Of a stretch of DNA of 12,684 nucleotides, positions 6,346 through 12,684 are shown piece by piece. The translations under genes were made by a program, and so were the position numbers. Position 1 is the stretch's first letter. Every line of letters begins with the position of its first letter. The notes under the pieces are model-generated. The model worked only from the letters and a program-made list of their open reading frames with translations. It was not told the DNA's origin and made no database searches. The stretch comes from CAZVJA01 sp964626885 (GTDB taxonomy: Bacteria; Planctomycetota; Planctomycetia; Planctomycetales; Planctomycetaceae), in NCBI GenBank assembly GCA_964626885.1, contig CAZVJA010000149.1:1-12684 (forward strand), in the 5' to 3' direction.

Positions 6346-7416
6346 ATGAACCGTACTCTGCACAAAATACTCAAAGGGGCGGCCGAATACCGCGCGAGTG
6401 ATGTCCACCTGGTGCGGGGAATGGCACCGGTATTTCGGATTGACGGTGCAATGACGCCGCTGGCGGGCGAACCGCTTGATGAACCGGCACTGCGAGAGAT
6501 CCTCGCGGAATTGACGACTTTACGCCAGCGAGATAGTTTTGAGCGGAAATGGCAGATTTGCTTTTCTCGCGTGTATGACGGAATCGGTCGTTTTCGAGCG
6601 AGCGTTTACCTCCGGGCTGGCTGCCCGGAGTTCGCAATTCGCATTTGCGAGACATCCGCCCGTTCTCCGACGGATCTCGGGCTCCCTTCGGTTGTCGAGG
6701 AACTGACGCGCCGCACGAGCGGGTTGATCCTCGTGACAGGACCGACCGGTGTCGGGAAGACGACGACGCTCAACAGTATGATCGACGCCATCAACCGCCA
6801 GCGCCGCGCGAAAATCATCACCATTGAAGATCCGGTCGAATACGTCCACCGAAACTTGCGCAGCATGGTGGTTCAGCAGGAAATCGGCACCGACGTCAAG
6901 AACTATCGCAGCGCGCTTACCCACGTGTTGAGACAGGATCCCGATGTCATCGTTATCGGTGAGATGCGCGATCTGGAGACGATTGAAACGACGCTGATCG
7001 CCGCTGAGACGGGGCATCTGGTACTGGCCACGCTGCATACACCCGACGCTGTTCAAGCCGTGCAACGTATTTACAGTGTGTTTCCCAGCGAGCAACAAAA
7101 CGCAATCGTCGTGCAGTTGGCCAACAGCTTGCAGGGGGTCATCGCTCAGAAGCTTTTGCCGCGTGCCGACGGGCGCGGTCGAGTGCTCTGTTGCGAGATT
7201 TGTCTATCTACAGCGGCGGTTCGGCATCATATCCGGGAACAGCAGCCGCATCTTTTGTACAACGAGATGCAGACTGGTCGAAAGCTGCAAATGCAGACAA
7301 TGGATACCGCGCTGCTAGAACTGTACCAAAAGGGGGAGATCACGTATGACGTCGCGCTTTCGAACGCGCGCGAGCCGGGATCAATTCAAATCCGCGCGGG
7401 ACGATCGGCCTCATGA
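6346..7416 (+). CDS. PilT-type secretion/retraction ATPase
   Basis: This 356-residue P-loop ATPase belongs to the type II secretion/type IV pilus GspE superfamily. Its length and its lack of a PilB-type tetracysteine region point to the PilT (retraction) branch. Motifs in order are the N-terminal ASDVHLVRG (17-25), LGLPSVVEEL (111-120), Walker A GPTGVGKTT (132-140), the Asp box TIEDPVEYVH (159-168), Walker B VIVIGEMRD (201-209), and the His box GHLVLATLHT (223-232). All catalytic positions look intact. The ATG at 6346 is chosen because MNRTLHKILKGAAEYRASDV matches the usual PilT start. No good ribosome site precedes it, and the frame is open further upstream through the end of the TPR gene. 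It is the last gene of the block, 62 bases after the TPR gene. No pilB or pilC is in view, so a pilus role is not assured. Confidence 0.9.
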   Translation: MNRTLHKILKGAAEYRASDVHLVRGMAPVFRIDGAMTPLAGEPLDEPALREILAELTTLRQRDSFERKWQICFSRVYDGIGRFRASVYLRAGCPEFAIRICETSARSPTDLGLPSVVEELTRRTSGLILVTGPTGVGKTTTLNSMIDAINRQRRAKIITIEDPVEYVHRNLRSMVVQQEIGTDVKNYRSALTHVLRQDPDVIVIGEMRDLETIETTLIAAETGHLVLATLHTPDAVQAVQRIYSVFPSEQQNAIVVQLANSLQGVIAQKLLPRADGRGRVLCCEICLSTAAVRHHIREQQPHLLYNEMQTGRKLQMQTMDTALLELYQKGEITYDVALSNAREPGSIQIRAGRSAS

Positions 7417-7480
7417 GGTATAGAGAAACCCAGCCGCGGCGAACGTTCCATCGACTCGCCCATCATCCGCGTTGCCGATG

Positions 7481-7977
7481 TCAATTCTCGATTTCCGCAG
7501 CGACCCGGAAGCCTACCCTACATACCGGTTGCGGAACAACGGCGAGCACTGTTGTCCTCGTCCCTTGATTGACGGAATCAGTGACCGAGCGCGATGCCTC
7601 AAGCTGCGCGGTCAGGTGTTCGTTTTCGGGATGCAGCAACAGCAGTCGCAGCCAGTTCTGCCGTGAGGTGCGCACCGTTTCCAGACTGCGGGCGGGATGG
7701 ATGTCTTCGTCGACGACCAGCTCAGCTTCTTCCCAGAAACCGGCGGGGGGCGCGTCGCGTACCTCGAGTGACCGCTTGCGAGTGCTATGCCGATTCGCTG
7801 GAGGTTCTCCTGGTATTGACGGGTGCGGGACCAGTCCTGAATCTCCGGAAGTGCCGGTGCCACCGCGGTCACAAGCAGCAGCAAGACTCCCAGGACGATC
7901 AGCAATTTCACCCGGCTGAATCCCGGCCGCGGAGACCGTTGGCGGTGTGTCCTTCGATTGCGTGGTCTCCGCAACAT
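7481..7977 (-). pseudogene. Frameshifted DUF1559-like prepilin
   Basis: Reading on the minus strand, ATG at 7977 (AGGA at 7989-7986 just upstream) gives a basic leader MLRRPRNRRTHRQRSPRPG followed by FSRVKLLIVLGVLLLLVTAV. This is the layout of a type IV prepilin processed after Gly. Next come TRQYQENLQRIGIALASGHS, the counterpart of the CKNNLKQIGLA-type segment of planctomycetal DUF1559 proteins. The usual Glu at mature position 5 is Lys. The frame degrades after RYATRP at a run of six C (plus-strand G 7745-7750) and stops at 7612. One extra C would continue into the -1 frame: AGFWEEAELVVDEDIHPARS, then ETVRTSRQNWLRLLLLHPEN, and on to a stop at 7481. The rejoined product would be about 165 residues, short for DUF1559. 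The break could be decay, an assembly error, or slippage at C CCC CCG. It is convergent to the pilT-like gene. Confidence 0.65.
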
Positions 7978-8551
7978 ATCACAGTTCCTGCATGTGATAT
8001 TGGGACGGAACTCCCACGGCATACGACTGTTAGGGAGAAAATGTCGATTTTTTCTTTCGCGGGTGGGGAATCCAGGTGCTGTCGGGTGCGAGGTGGGCGA
8101 TGCAAGTTTTGCCCGGTTTTTTTAAGCGGTCTGTTCGTGGAGAATGGTTCCGGTAAGATGGATGGAAGAGATTTGGTCGTCTGCTGACATCGGCTGCGTA
8201 CAATTTATCGAGTGTCATGAGGTGCTCAGGAAAGCCGATTGCGACTCTTGGCGAATGCCGGCGTGCAGGGCGCAGGCAGTCTGTCGAGGTTCGAAGGCAG
8301 CAGGAACGATAATCTCCTCTCTTGCATCGTGGTGATGCAGGAACTGGTGCAGATTGAGTCAGTCGGTTCAAGGGATCCGTGCGGCTGTTTCGATCGACTT
8401 CCGGATGGGTAATCATCAAATCGGCGTTCGACTGCACGACGGACCAATAACATCGATTACGCATCGATTCGGGGTGGGAACAATTTATCCGGCCTGTATG
8501 CTGAACTCCGTATCGCGAAGTTGAGCTCAAGCCGGTTTGGAGAGTGAAGCG
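7978..8551. other. 574-bp stretch with no convincing gene
   Basis: It separates the minus-strand prepilin start from the plus-strand secreted protein, so it should hold divergent promoters, but I could not pick one with good hexamers. Candidate reading frames on both strands have Arg/Ser/Pro-rich shadow-like products. Visible elements are a short hairpin with arms TGGGA/TCCCA (8001-8016), a GGGC/GCCC hairpin before seven T (8095-8123), a GATGCA hairpin near 8321-8340, the repeat ACAATTTATC at 8200 and 8480, and CATCGATT at 8451 and 8462. Confidence 0.6.
8095..8123 (+). terminator. Weak candidate intrinsic terminator
   Basis: GGGC (8095-8098) can pair with GCCC (8111-8114). An alternative inner pairing of GCAA with TTGC is also possible, and two G then seven T (8117-8123) follow. 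The stem is short. No plus-strand gene precedes it within the gap, so it would only make sense for an unannotated small RNA or for leftover transcription. Confidence 0.25.
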
Positions 8552-10702
8552 ATGAAGCGATCCAGTCTATTCGTCGTAGGATTGACAGTTGCGGTAGCCC
8601 TGTTCTGTGAGCCTGGCTTGACTGCGCTTTACGCGCGCGGTCACGGCAAAGGGGGCTCACATGGAAGTTCAAGCGGCGGTGGAAGAAATTTTAGCTCGGG
8701 ACATGCTGGCCAAAGTCTCGGCAGCAATTCCCGGACGTGGACCGTCGGAGGACATGGAGGCGGTCATGGTGGCGGCCACGGAGGTGGCGGGCATTCTAGT
8801 GGAGGCGGAGGTTGGGGCGGCGGCAGCCACAGCCACAGCTTCTCAGGAGGAAGCAGCCGCAGTTTTGGTGGATGGTCGGGAGGGAGCAGTGGTTCGCATA
8901 GCCACAGCGGCTCTTTCAATAACAGTGGATCATCGAGCAGCGGCAGCTCTCGGAACTGGAGTGGAGGCAGCGGGCAGAGCTTCAGCGGTTCCAACTCTGG
9001 CGGGTCGCAAAGCTTTGCTCCGAAAACGAGTTCTTCCGGAAGTACCGGGGATGGGCAGATGCGGTATCGCTCCGGCACCTACTTCAGGGACAGCGGCGTC
9101 ATTCCATCCGGCGGACCATCCAATGGAAATCCTTCCGGCAACTCAGTCTGGGCCTATAAGGATAAACAGAAGAATTCCGAGGGGGGAAGCTCCGGCGGCG
9201 AACGGCGACGTTTCGAGGGGAACCCCAGTTTTAAGGATTCCAAGGAAGGGGGGCCGTCCCTCAAGAAGGATTTTGACCCGAAGCAATTCGGAGACGATAA
9301 AAAATTCGACAGCGACAAGTTTCGGAAAAAGGATGGGGATTTCAAGAAGTTCGATGGTGCCCCGAATTTCGGAAACAAAGACGGCAAGAAATTCGACCCC
9401 GGGAAGTTCCAAGGAGACAAGTTCAAGGGGAGCAACCAGTTCAAATGGGACGGAAAAAACAAATGGGACGGCAAGCATGACGGGAACCACGACGGTCAGT
9501 TTTCCGGCCAACGTTCGTGGAGTAAGCATTGGGATAAATGGCATGACCACGATCATCACCATGGCTGGGTCCATGGCCATTGGTCAGGCTATTGGAACAA
9601 CTACTATCCTTACTACTACCCCGGCAGCTTCTGGTGGGGCTCACCGTGGGGATCACGCAGCTTCTTCTGGGGCGTCAGTGGTTGGGGATACGGTGCCGGA
9701 ATCTACAACTGGGGTTATTACCCGTACTACAACCCCTATTGCACGAGAACCATCATTATCGGTGGCGCTCCTTACAGCTACAGCCAGCCTTTCGCCACGG
9801 CCGACTATCCCGAATCGTTGGAAGCCCAGGCCTCACAGGATTTCGCCATGGCGCGAAATGCCTTCTACGGCCTGAACTATGGGGCCGCGCTCGCCAGTGT
9901 CGATTCCGCGCTGACGAAAACCCCGCAAGATCAGGCCATGCACGAGTTTCGCGCGCTGGTACTCTTTGCACGTGGTGAATATGAACCCGCGGCTGCAACG
10001 GTCCACTCCATCCTCGCGGTCGGCCCGGGTTGGGACTGGGCGACGATGCGCCAGTTCTACCCGAGCGTCGATGTTTACACGCAACAGTTGCGCGCACTCG
10101 AAGATTTCCGGCGAAGCAACCCGCGAGTTGCACATGCACGATTCCTGTTGGCCTATCATTATCTCACCTGCGGCTACAACGATGCCGCGGCAAAAGAGCT
10201 GCAACTGGTCGTCGAAATGGAACCGCGCGACCGTATCGCCTCACAGATTCTCGGAATGATTACACACGAAGCGGAAGCACAGCCGCTGCCGTCCGAACCG
10301 GACGGAACCCCGGCTCCTCCAGAGGCGACAATCATCCCGCAAAAGCAGCCGGCCTTGCAGGCTCCGGGACAGACCACGCCGCCGACCCCGCCCGTGGAAA
10401 CCCCTGCGTCGAAGCCGGTCGATCCCAAAGCCATCGTCGGCAAATGGAATGCCAAGCAGCCCGATGGCTCTGCTATCGAGCTGAACCTGGGCCCCGATTC
10501 GAAGTTCACTTGGAAGTACACCCGCGAAGGGAAGACCAACGAGTACTCGGGCAACTACACGTTGGCTAATAACATCCTGGTGCTGCAACAGTCGGAACAG
10601 CAGGCGATGGTCGGCCGAGTGGAAATGTCGCCTGAGAAGGGCTTCCACTTCACCTTGCTTGGCGGGCCTCCGGATGACCCGGGGCTGACCTTCACGCCGT
10701 AG
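8552..10702 (+). CDS. Secreted Ser/Gly-rich TPR mosaic protein
   Basis: This 716-residue protein starts at the ATG at 8552, with GGAG (8539-8542) nine bases upstream and MKRSSLFVVGLTVAVALFCE as a signal peptide. An upstream TTG at 8537 is less likely. Regions in order: residues about 30-165 are a Gly/Ser/His low-complexity tail; about 220-318 are charged, with repeated KFD/KFxG units and then KWDGK; about 320-400 are rich in His, Trp and Tyr, with HDHDHHHGWVHGHW at 331-344; about 425-560 are TPR-like helices (AMARNAFYGLNYGAALASVD, ARFLLAYHYLTCGYNDAA). Then come a Pro-rich linker (575-622) and a C-terminal beta domain (IVGKWNAKQPDGS...FTWKYT...YSGNYTL) of lipocalin-like pattern. It is probably envelope-associated or secreted. 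I recall similar Tyr/Trp-rich TPR proteins in planctomycetes, but I cannot assign a function. A strong terminator follows. Confidence 0.85.
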   Translation: MKRSSLFVVGLTVAVALFCEPGLTALYARGHGKGGSHGSSSGGGRNFSSGHAGQSLGSNSRTWTVGGHGGGHGGGHGGGGHSSGGGGWGGGSHSHSFSGGSSRSFGGWSGGSSGSHSHSGSFNNSGSSSSGSSRNWSGGSGQSFSGSNSGGSQSFAPKTSSSGSTGDGQMRYRSGTYFRDSGVIPSGGPSNGNPSGNSVWAYKDKQKNSEGGSSGGERRRFEGNPSFKDSKEGGPSLKKDFDPKQFGDDKKFDSDKFRKKDGDFKKFDGAPNFGNKDGKKFDPGKFQGDKFKGSNQFKWDGKNKWDGKHDGNHDGQFSGQRSWSKHWDKWHDHDHHHGWVHGHWSGYWNNYYPYYYPGSFWWGSPWGSRSFFWGVSGWGYGAGIYNWGYYPYYNPYCTRTIIIGGAPYSYSQPFATADYPESLEAQASQDFAMARNAFYGLNYGAALASVDSALTKTPQDQAMHEFRALVLFARGEYEPAAATVHSILAVGPGWDWATMRQFYPSVDVYTQQLRALEDFRRSNPRVAHARFLLAYHYLTCGYNDAAAKELQLVVEMEPRDRIASQILGMITHEAEAQPLPSEPDGTPAPPEATIIPQKQPALQAPGQTTPPTPPVETPASKPVDPKAIVGKWNAKQPDGSAIELNLGPDSKFTWKYTREGKTNEYSGNYTLANNILVLQQSEQQAMVGRVEMSPEKGFHFTLLGGPPDDPGLTFTP

Positions 10703-10729
10703 TCTCACGGCTGAATAACTGATGCTCTT

Positions 10730-10769
10730 GAAGTGGTACGGTCAGTCGACCGTGCCACTTCATTTTTTT
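10730..10769 (+). terminator. Strong intrinsic terminator
   Basis: Arms GAAGTGGTACGGTC (10730-10743) and GACCGTGCCACTTC (10748-10761) form a 14-bp stem with a single G-T wobble and the loop AGTC. Seven T (10763-10769) follow on the plus strand. It lies 28 bases after the stop of the secreted TPR protein. The stop codon of the convergent minus-strand sialidase gene (10760-10762) sits at the base of the stem. On the minus strand no T-run follows, so it works best for the plus-strand gene. Confidence 0.9.
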
Positions 10770-12469
10770 GACGGCTCGACCTTCGCCGCGATCGAGTCAA
10801 TCAGCAAGCCCCCTTTGGAGGGGCGATCCGCGAGAGAACGAAACCGCAGGTAGCATGCCCCTTCTGTCGCCAGTCGCTGCAAGGGAAGTTCTTTCCACCG
10901 CGAGCTATCGACCGCGACCATGCATTTCCGTTTGTCAATGTCCCAAGTCAACTCCAGGTCATGCCATTTGACGGGTTCGATGCGGCGGCCGTCTGGACCG
11001 GTTTCCCCGCCGGAAAGTTCCAGCGTGTATAACCCGTTGAGTTCTCCTTCTGCGTCGAACGGCGAGGAAAAATGATCGGTGAGAGTGACGGACGCGTTGG
11101 CCGGTCCCGACAACAACTGAAACCGAACATGCAGCGTTCCGCGCCAGCCGTTCGGAAAGTTCCAGACTGCTCCCGCCGGGAAATCGTCGTCCACTCGTTC
11201 GATCTTCAGGGCTTTCGCGTCCTGCTTCTCGGGGTGCGATACGAGTTCCACCCCTTTCGTTCCGTAGGCCGACCAAGTTTCCAGACCGTTCGCGAAGTTC
11301 TCGGTTTGCTCTTTGGCTTCCAGCCAGGCGGGATCGAGCGTGAAGACTCCGGTGCTCTGTCCCTGCCCCGTGGCGAAGACAATCTTGCCGTCCGTCGTTG
11401 CGCAGCCGATGGGGTACGCCGTGCCATAATCGCCGCGGATCGGATGCGCCGGTTCGAGTCGGCGCGGATCGCGCATCACTTCGCGAAAGCCCTGCCACGT
11501 CTTCCCTTCATCGCCCGAGATGGCTGCATGCAGCACTTGCCGCCCACCATGGGCATACGGATACCGCTGGCAGCAATTCCAGATAACGACGATTCGTCCG
11601 TCGGGCAGGCGGATCAGCCCCGCCGGAGAATCGGACGAAAGGAACCGCGAGGGTTTCGCCGGCGTCCAGGAAATGCCATCCTCGGAAAACGACTCCCACT
11701 GCCGGCCCCGTTGTGTCCGCATCAGCATCCAGGCTCTGCCATCCTTGAGCGGCAGGCACACCGGCTCGATCGCGCCGTTTTCATTCCCGATGATGATCGT
11801 CGCGGGGATGTTGATTGGCGTGGGAGAGGTGTGGAACGTCTCTCCACGATCGGTCGAGTAGACTGCCGTTGTCGTATGCTCGCCCATATAGACGTAGCCC
11901 ATCAGTCCCGCCGCCGGCTTGCTGTAGTGGCGGTCGGTCATGTAGGCGAAGGGGGAAACGATCGTCCCGTTCGGCATCTCGACGGCCGAGAGCAGCGCGC
12001 CGATGTAGCCATCGAACCACAGCTTCGGTTCGCTCCACTTCTCGTACGGCGGGTCCGCCTTGAGATGCCAGAGATTGAGCTTGGCGATCGGGGCCTTCTT
12101 GTCGCTCTGGTCCCACTTCAGTATGAAGTAATGAAACGTCTTCCGGCTGTCGATGAGCGGCACGCCGTCTCCCCAGACCGTCGTGGGAGGTTCGACTTTC
12201 GGCAGTTCGACGAGCGTGCGGCGATCGCTCCATGTTCGGCCCCCGTCGGCTGATTCCACCGCCGTGACCGCCAGACGTCCCTCCGCGAGCGCCTGGATCG
12301 ACACGCCCCACACCGCGCCGCTCGGCATCAGCACCGGATAAAACCGCTCGGGACGCACACGCACCGGCCCGGAGGGAGTGTCCGCACCCAAGACGAATGA
12401 TGTTGGCGTCAGCAGGACCGCAATGATTGCGATGAGACACGTTCTGCTATGCCGCAAGCGGTAAGACAT
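10760..12469 (-). CDS. Secreted sialidase-fold (BNR/Asp-box) protein
   Basis: This 569-residue protein starts with a signal peptide, MSYRLRHSRTCLIAIIAVLL, likely cleaved near residue 30. Residues about 40-385 carry Asp boxes of the six-bladed propeller fold: SADGGRTW (73-80), STDRGETF (205-212), a degenerate SEDGISW (262-268) and SGDEGKTW (318-325). Residues about 390-565 form a beta-rich domain like a LamG/concanavalin module (LYTLELSGGE, WHDLELTWDID, LLIDSI). Planctomycetes carry many such exported proteins, presumably for polysaccharide breakdown. True sialidase activity is not assured, because the catalytic Arg triad and nucleophilic Tyr cannot be confirmed by eye. The ATG at 12469 is chosen over the frame's earlier start because it opens the signal peptide and has GAGG (complement of 12478-12481) eight bases upstream. 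It starts 5 bases after the preceding minus-strand gene ends, so the two are probably one operon. Confidence 0.85.
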   Translation of the reverse strand: MSYRLRHSRTCLIAIIAVLLTPTSFVLGADTPSGPVRVRPERFYPVLMPSGAVWGVSIQALAEGRLAVTAVESADGGRTWSDRRTLVELPKVEPPTTVWGDGVPLIDSRKTFHYFILKWDQSDKKAPIAKLNLWHLKADPPYEKWSEPKLWFDGYIGALLSAVEMPNGTIVSPFAYMTDRHYSKPAAGLMGYVYMGEHTTTAVYSTDRGETFHTSPTPINIPATIIIGNENGAIEPVCLPLKDGRAWMLMRTQRGRQWESFSEDGISWTPAKPSRFLSSDSPAGLIRLPDGRIVVIWNCCQRYPYAHGGRQVLHAAISGDEGKTWQGFREVMRDPRRLEPAHPIRGDYGTAYPIGCATTDGKIVFATGQGQSTGVFTLDPAWLEAKEQTENFANGLETWSAYGTKGVELVSHPEKQDAKALKIERVDDDFPAGAVWNFPNGWRGTLHVRFQLLSGPANASVTLTDHFSSPFDAEGELNGLYTLELSGGETGPDGRRIEPVKWHDLELTWDIDKRKCMVAVDSSRWKELPLQRLATEGACYLRFRSLADRPSKGGLLIDSIAAKVEPSKK

Positions 12470-12474
12470 TTCAA

Positions 12475-12684
12475 TTACCTCGCGGCTTCGGTGGTATTCG
12501 GCGAAGCAATCGGCTCCTCGATGATCCGCACTTGTTTCAATCCTTCCTTCCACCAGTTGCCCAGCGGCCCGCGGTCGACGCTATTCCGAGCCAGGTTGCC
12601 GGTCGCGCGTTCGATATCGAGCGCGGCCGTGACGACCTCTTCTTCGAATATCGATGCTTCGTGCAGAATGTTTCCGTCCGGTGC
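12475..12684 (-). CDS. Carbon-nitrogen hydrolase (nitrilase) family, C-terminal end
   Basis: The minus-strand frame is open from the window edge to TAA at 12475-12477, giving the last 69 residues of a protein. The stretch PDGNILHEASIFEEEVVTAA followed by LDIERATGN is the typical closing strand of nitrilase-superfamily hydrolases (P-x-G-x-x-L-A-E-A ... V-x-A-x-L-D-L-x-R). It is followed by a family-variable tail, GPLGNWWKEGLKQVRIIEEP. The catalytic Glu-Lys-Cys residues would lie outside the window, so activity cannot be judged. The stop is five bases from the sialidase-like start and contributes to its ribosome site, so the pair is likely co-transcribed. A link between amide hydrolysis and glycan breakdown is possible but unproven. 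Confidence 0.7.
   Translation of the reverse strand, partial: APDGNILHEASIFEEEVVTAALDIERATGNLARNSVDRGPLGNWWKEGLKQVRIIEEPIASPNTTEAAR

Noticed and set aside
8030..8530. 166-residue minus-strand frame in the gene-free gap
   Set aside because: The composition is Arg/Ser/Pro/Cys-rich without hydrophobic core, and no good ribosome site is apparent.
8661..9875. 404-residue plus-strand frame inside the secreted protein gene
   Set aside because: It is a shadow produced by the Gly/Ser codon bias of the true frame. The true frame has a signal peptide, a ribosome site and recognisable domains.
11072..12253. 393-residue plus-strand frame opposite the sialidase-like gene
   Set aside because: The product is Arg-rich without domain pattern, and the minus strand has a signal peptide and four Asp boxes.
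1..12684. CRISPR arrays, tRNA or rRNA genes, insertion sequences
   Set aside because: No regularly spaced repeats, cloverleaf-like sequences, rRNA stretches or transposase motifs were seen by eye on either strand.

Overview
The window most likely comes from a planctomycete-type bacterium with moderately high GC. The call rests on four things. There is a broken DUF1559-like prepilin of the kind expanded in Planctomycetota. There is a secreted Ser/Gly-rich TPR protein with Trp/Tyr/His-rich segments. There is a secreted sialidase-fold protein beside a carbon-nitrogen hydrolase. And nuoD lies next to genes unrelated to complex I. No database search was possible, so family names rest on motifs visible in the translations.

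Layout, left to right. (1) 1-1035: 3' part of nuoD, cut by the window edge. (2) 1247-2312: a PflX-type radical SAM protein overlapping a small unknown ORF, behind a plausible promoter. (3) 2444-7416: a tightly packed same-strand block. It holds a Ycf46-like AAA ATPase, a 24-codon micro-ORF joined by ATGA overlaps on both sides, a DUF1257 (Ycf35)-like protein, a DUF2997 protein, a zinc-ribbon membrane protein, a TPR protein and a PilT-type ATPase. (4) 7481-7977, minus strand: a DUF1559-like prepilin broken by one frameshift at a C6 run. (5) 7978-8551: 574 bp without a convincing gene. (6) 8552-10702: a large secreted mosaic protein ending at a strong intrinsic terminator. (7) 10760-12684, minus strand: a secreted Asp-box sialidase-like protein preceded by the end of a nitrilase-family hydrolase, probably one operon.

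The most interesting part is 2444-7416. It joins the Ycf46/DUF1257/DUF2997 set, whose biochemical role I do not know to be established, to a TPR protein, a membrane zinc ribbon and a retraction-ATPase homologue. Spacings of -4 to 62 bp suggest one transcript. That suggests a membrane-linked machine with two different P-loop ATPases, possibly with the upstream radical SAM gene as part of the same unit. This functional link is an inference from gene order only.
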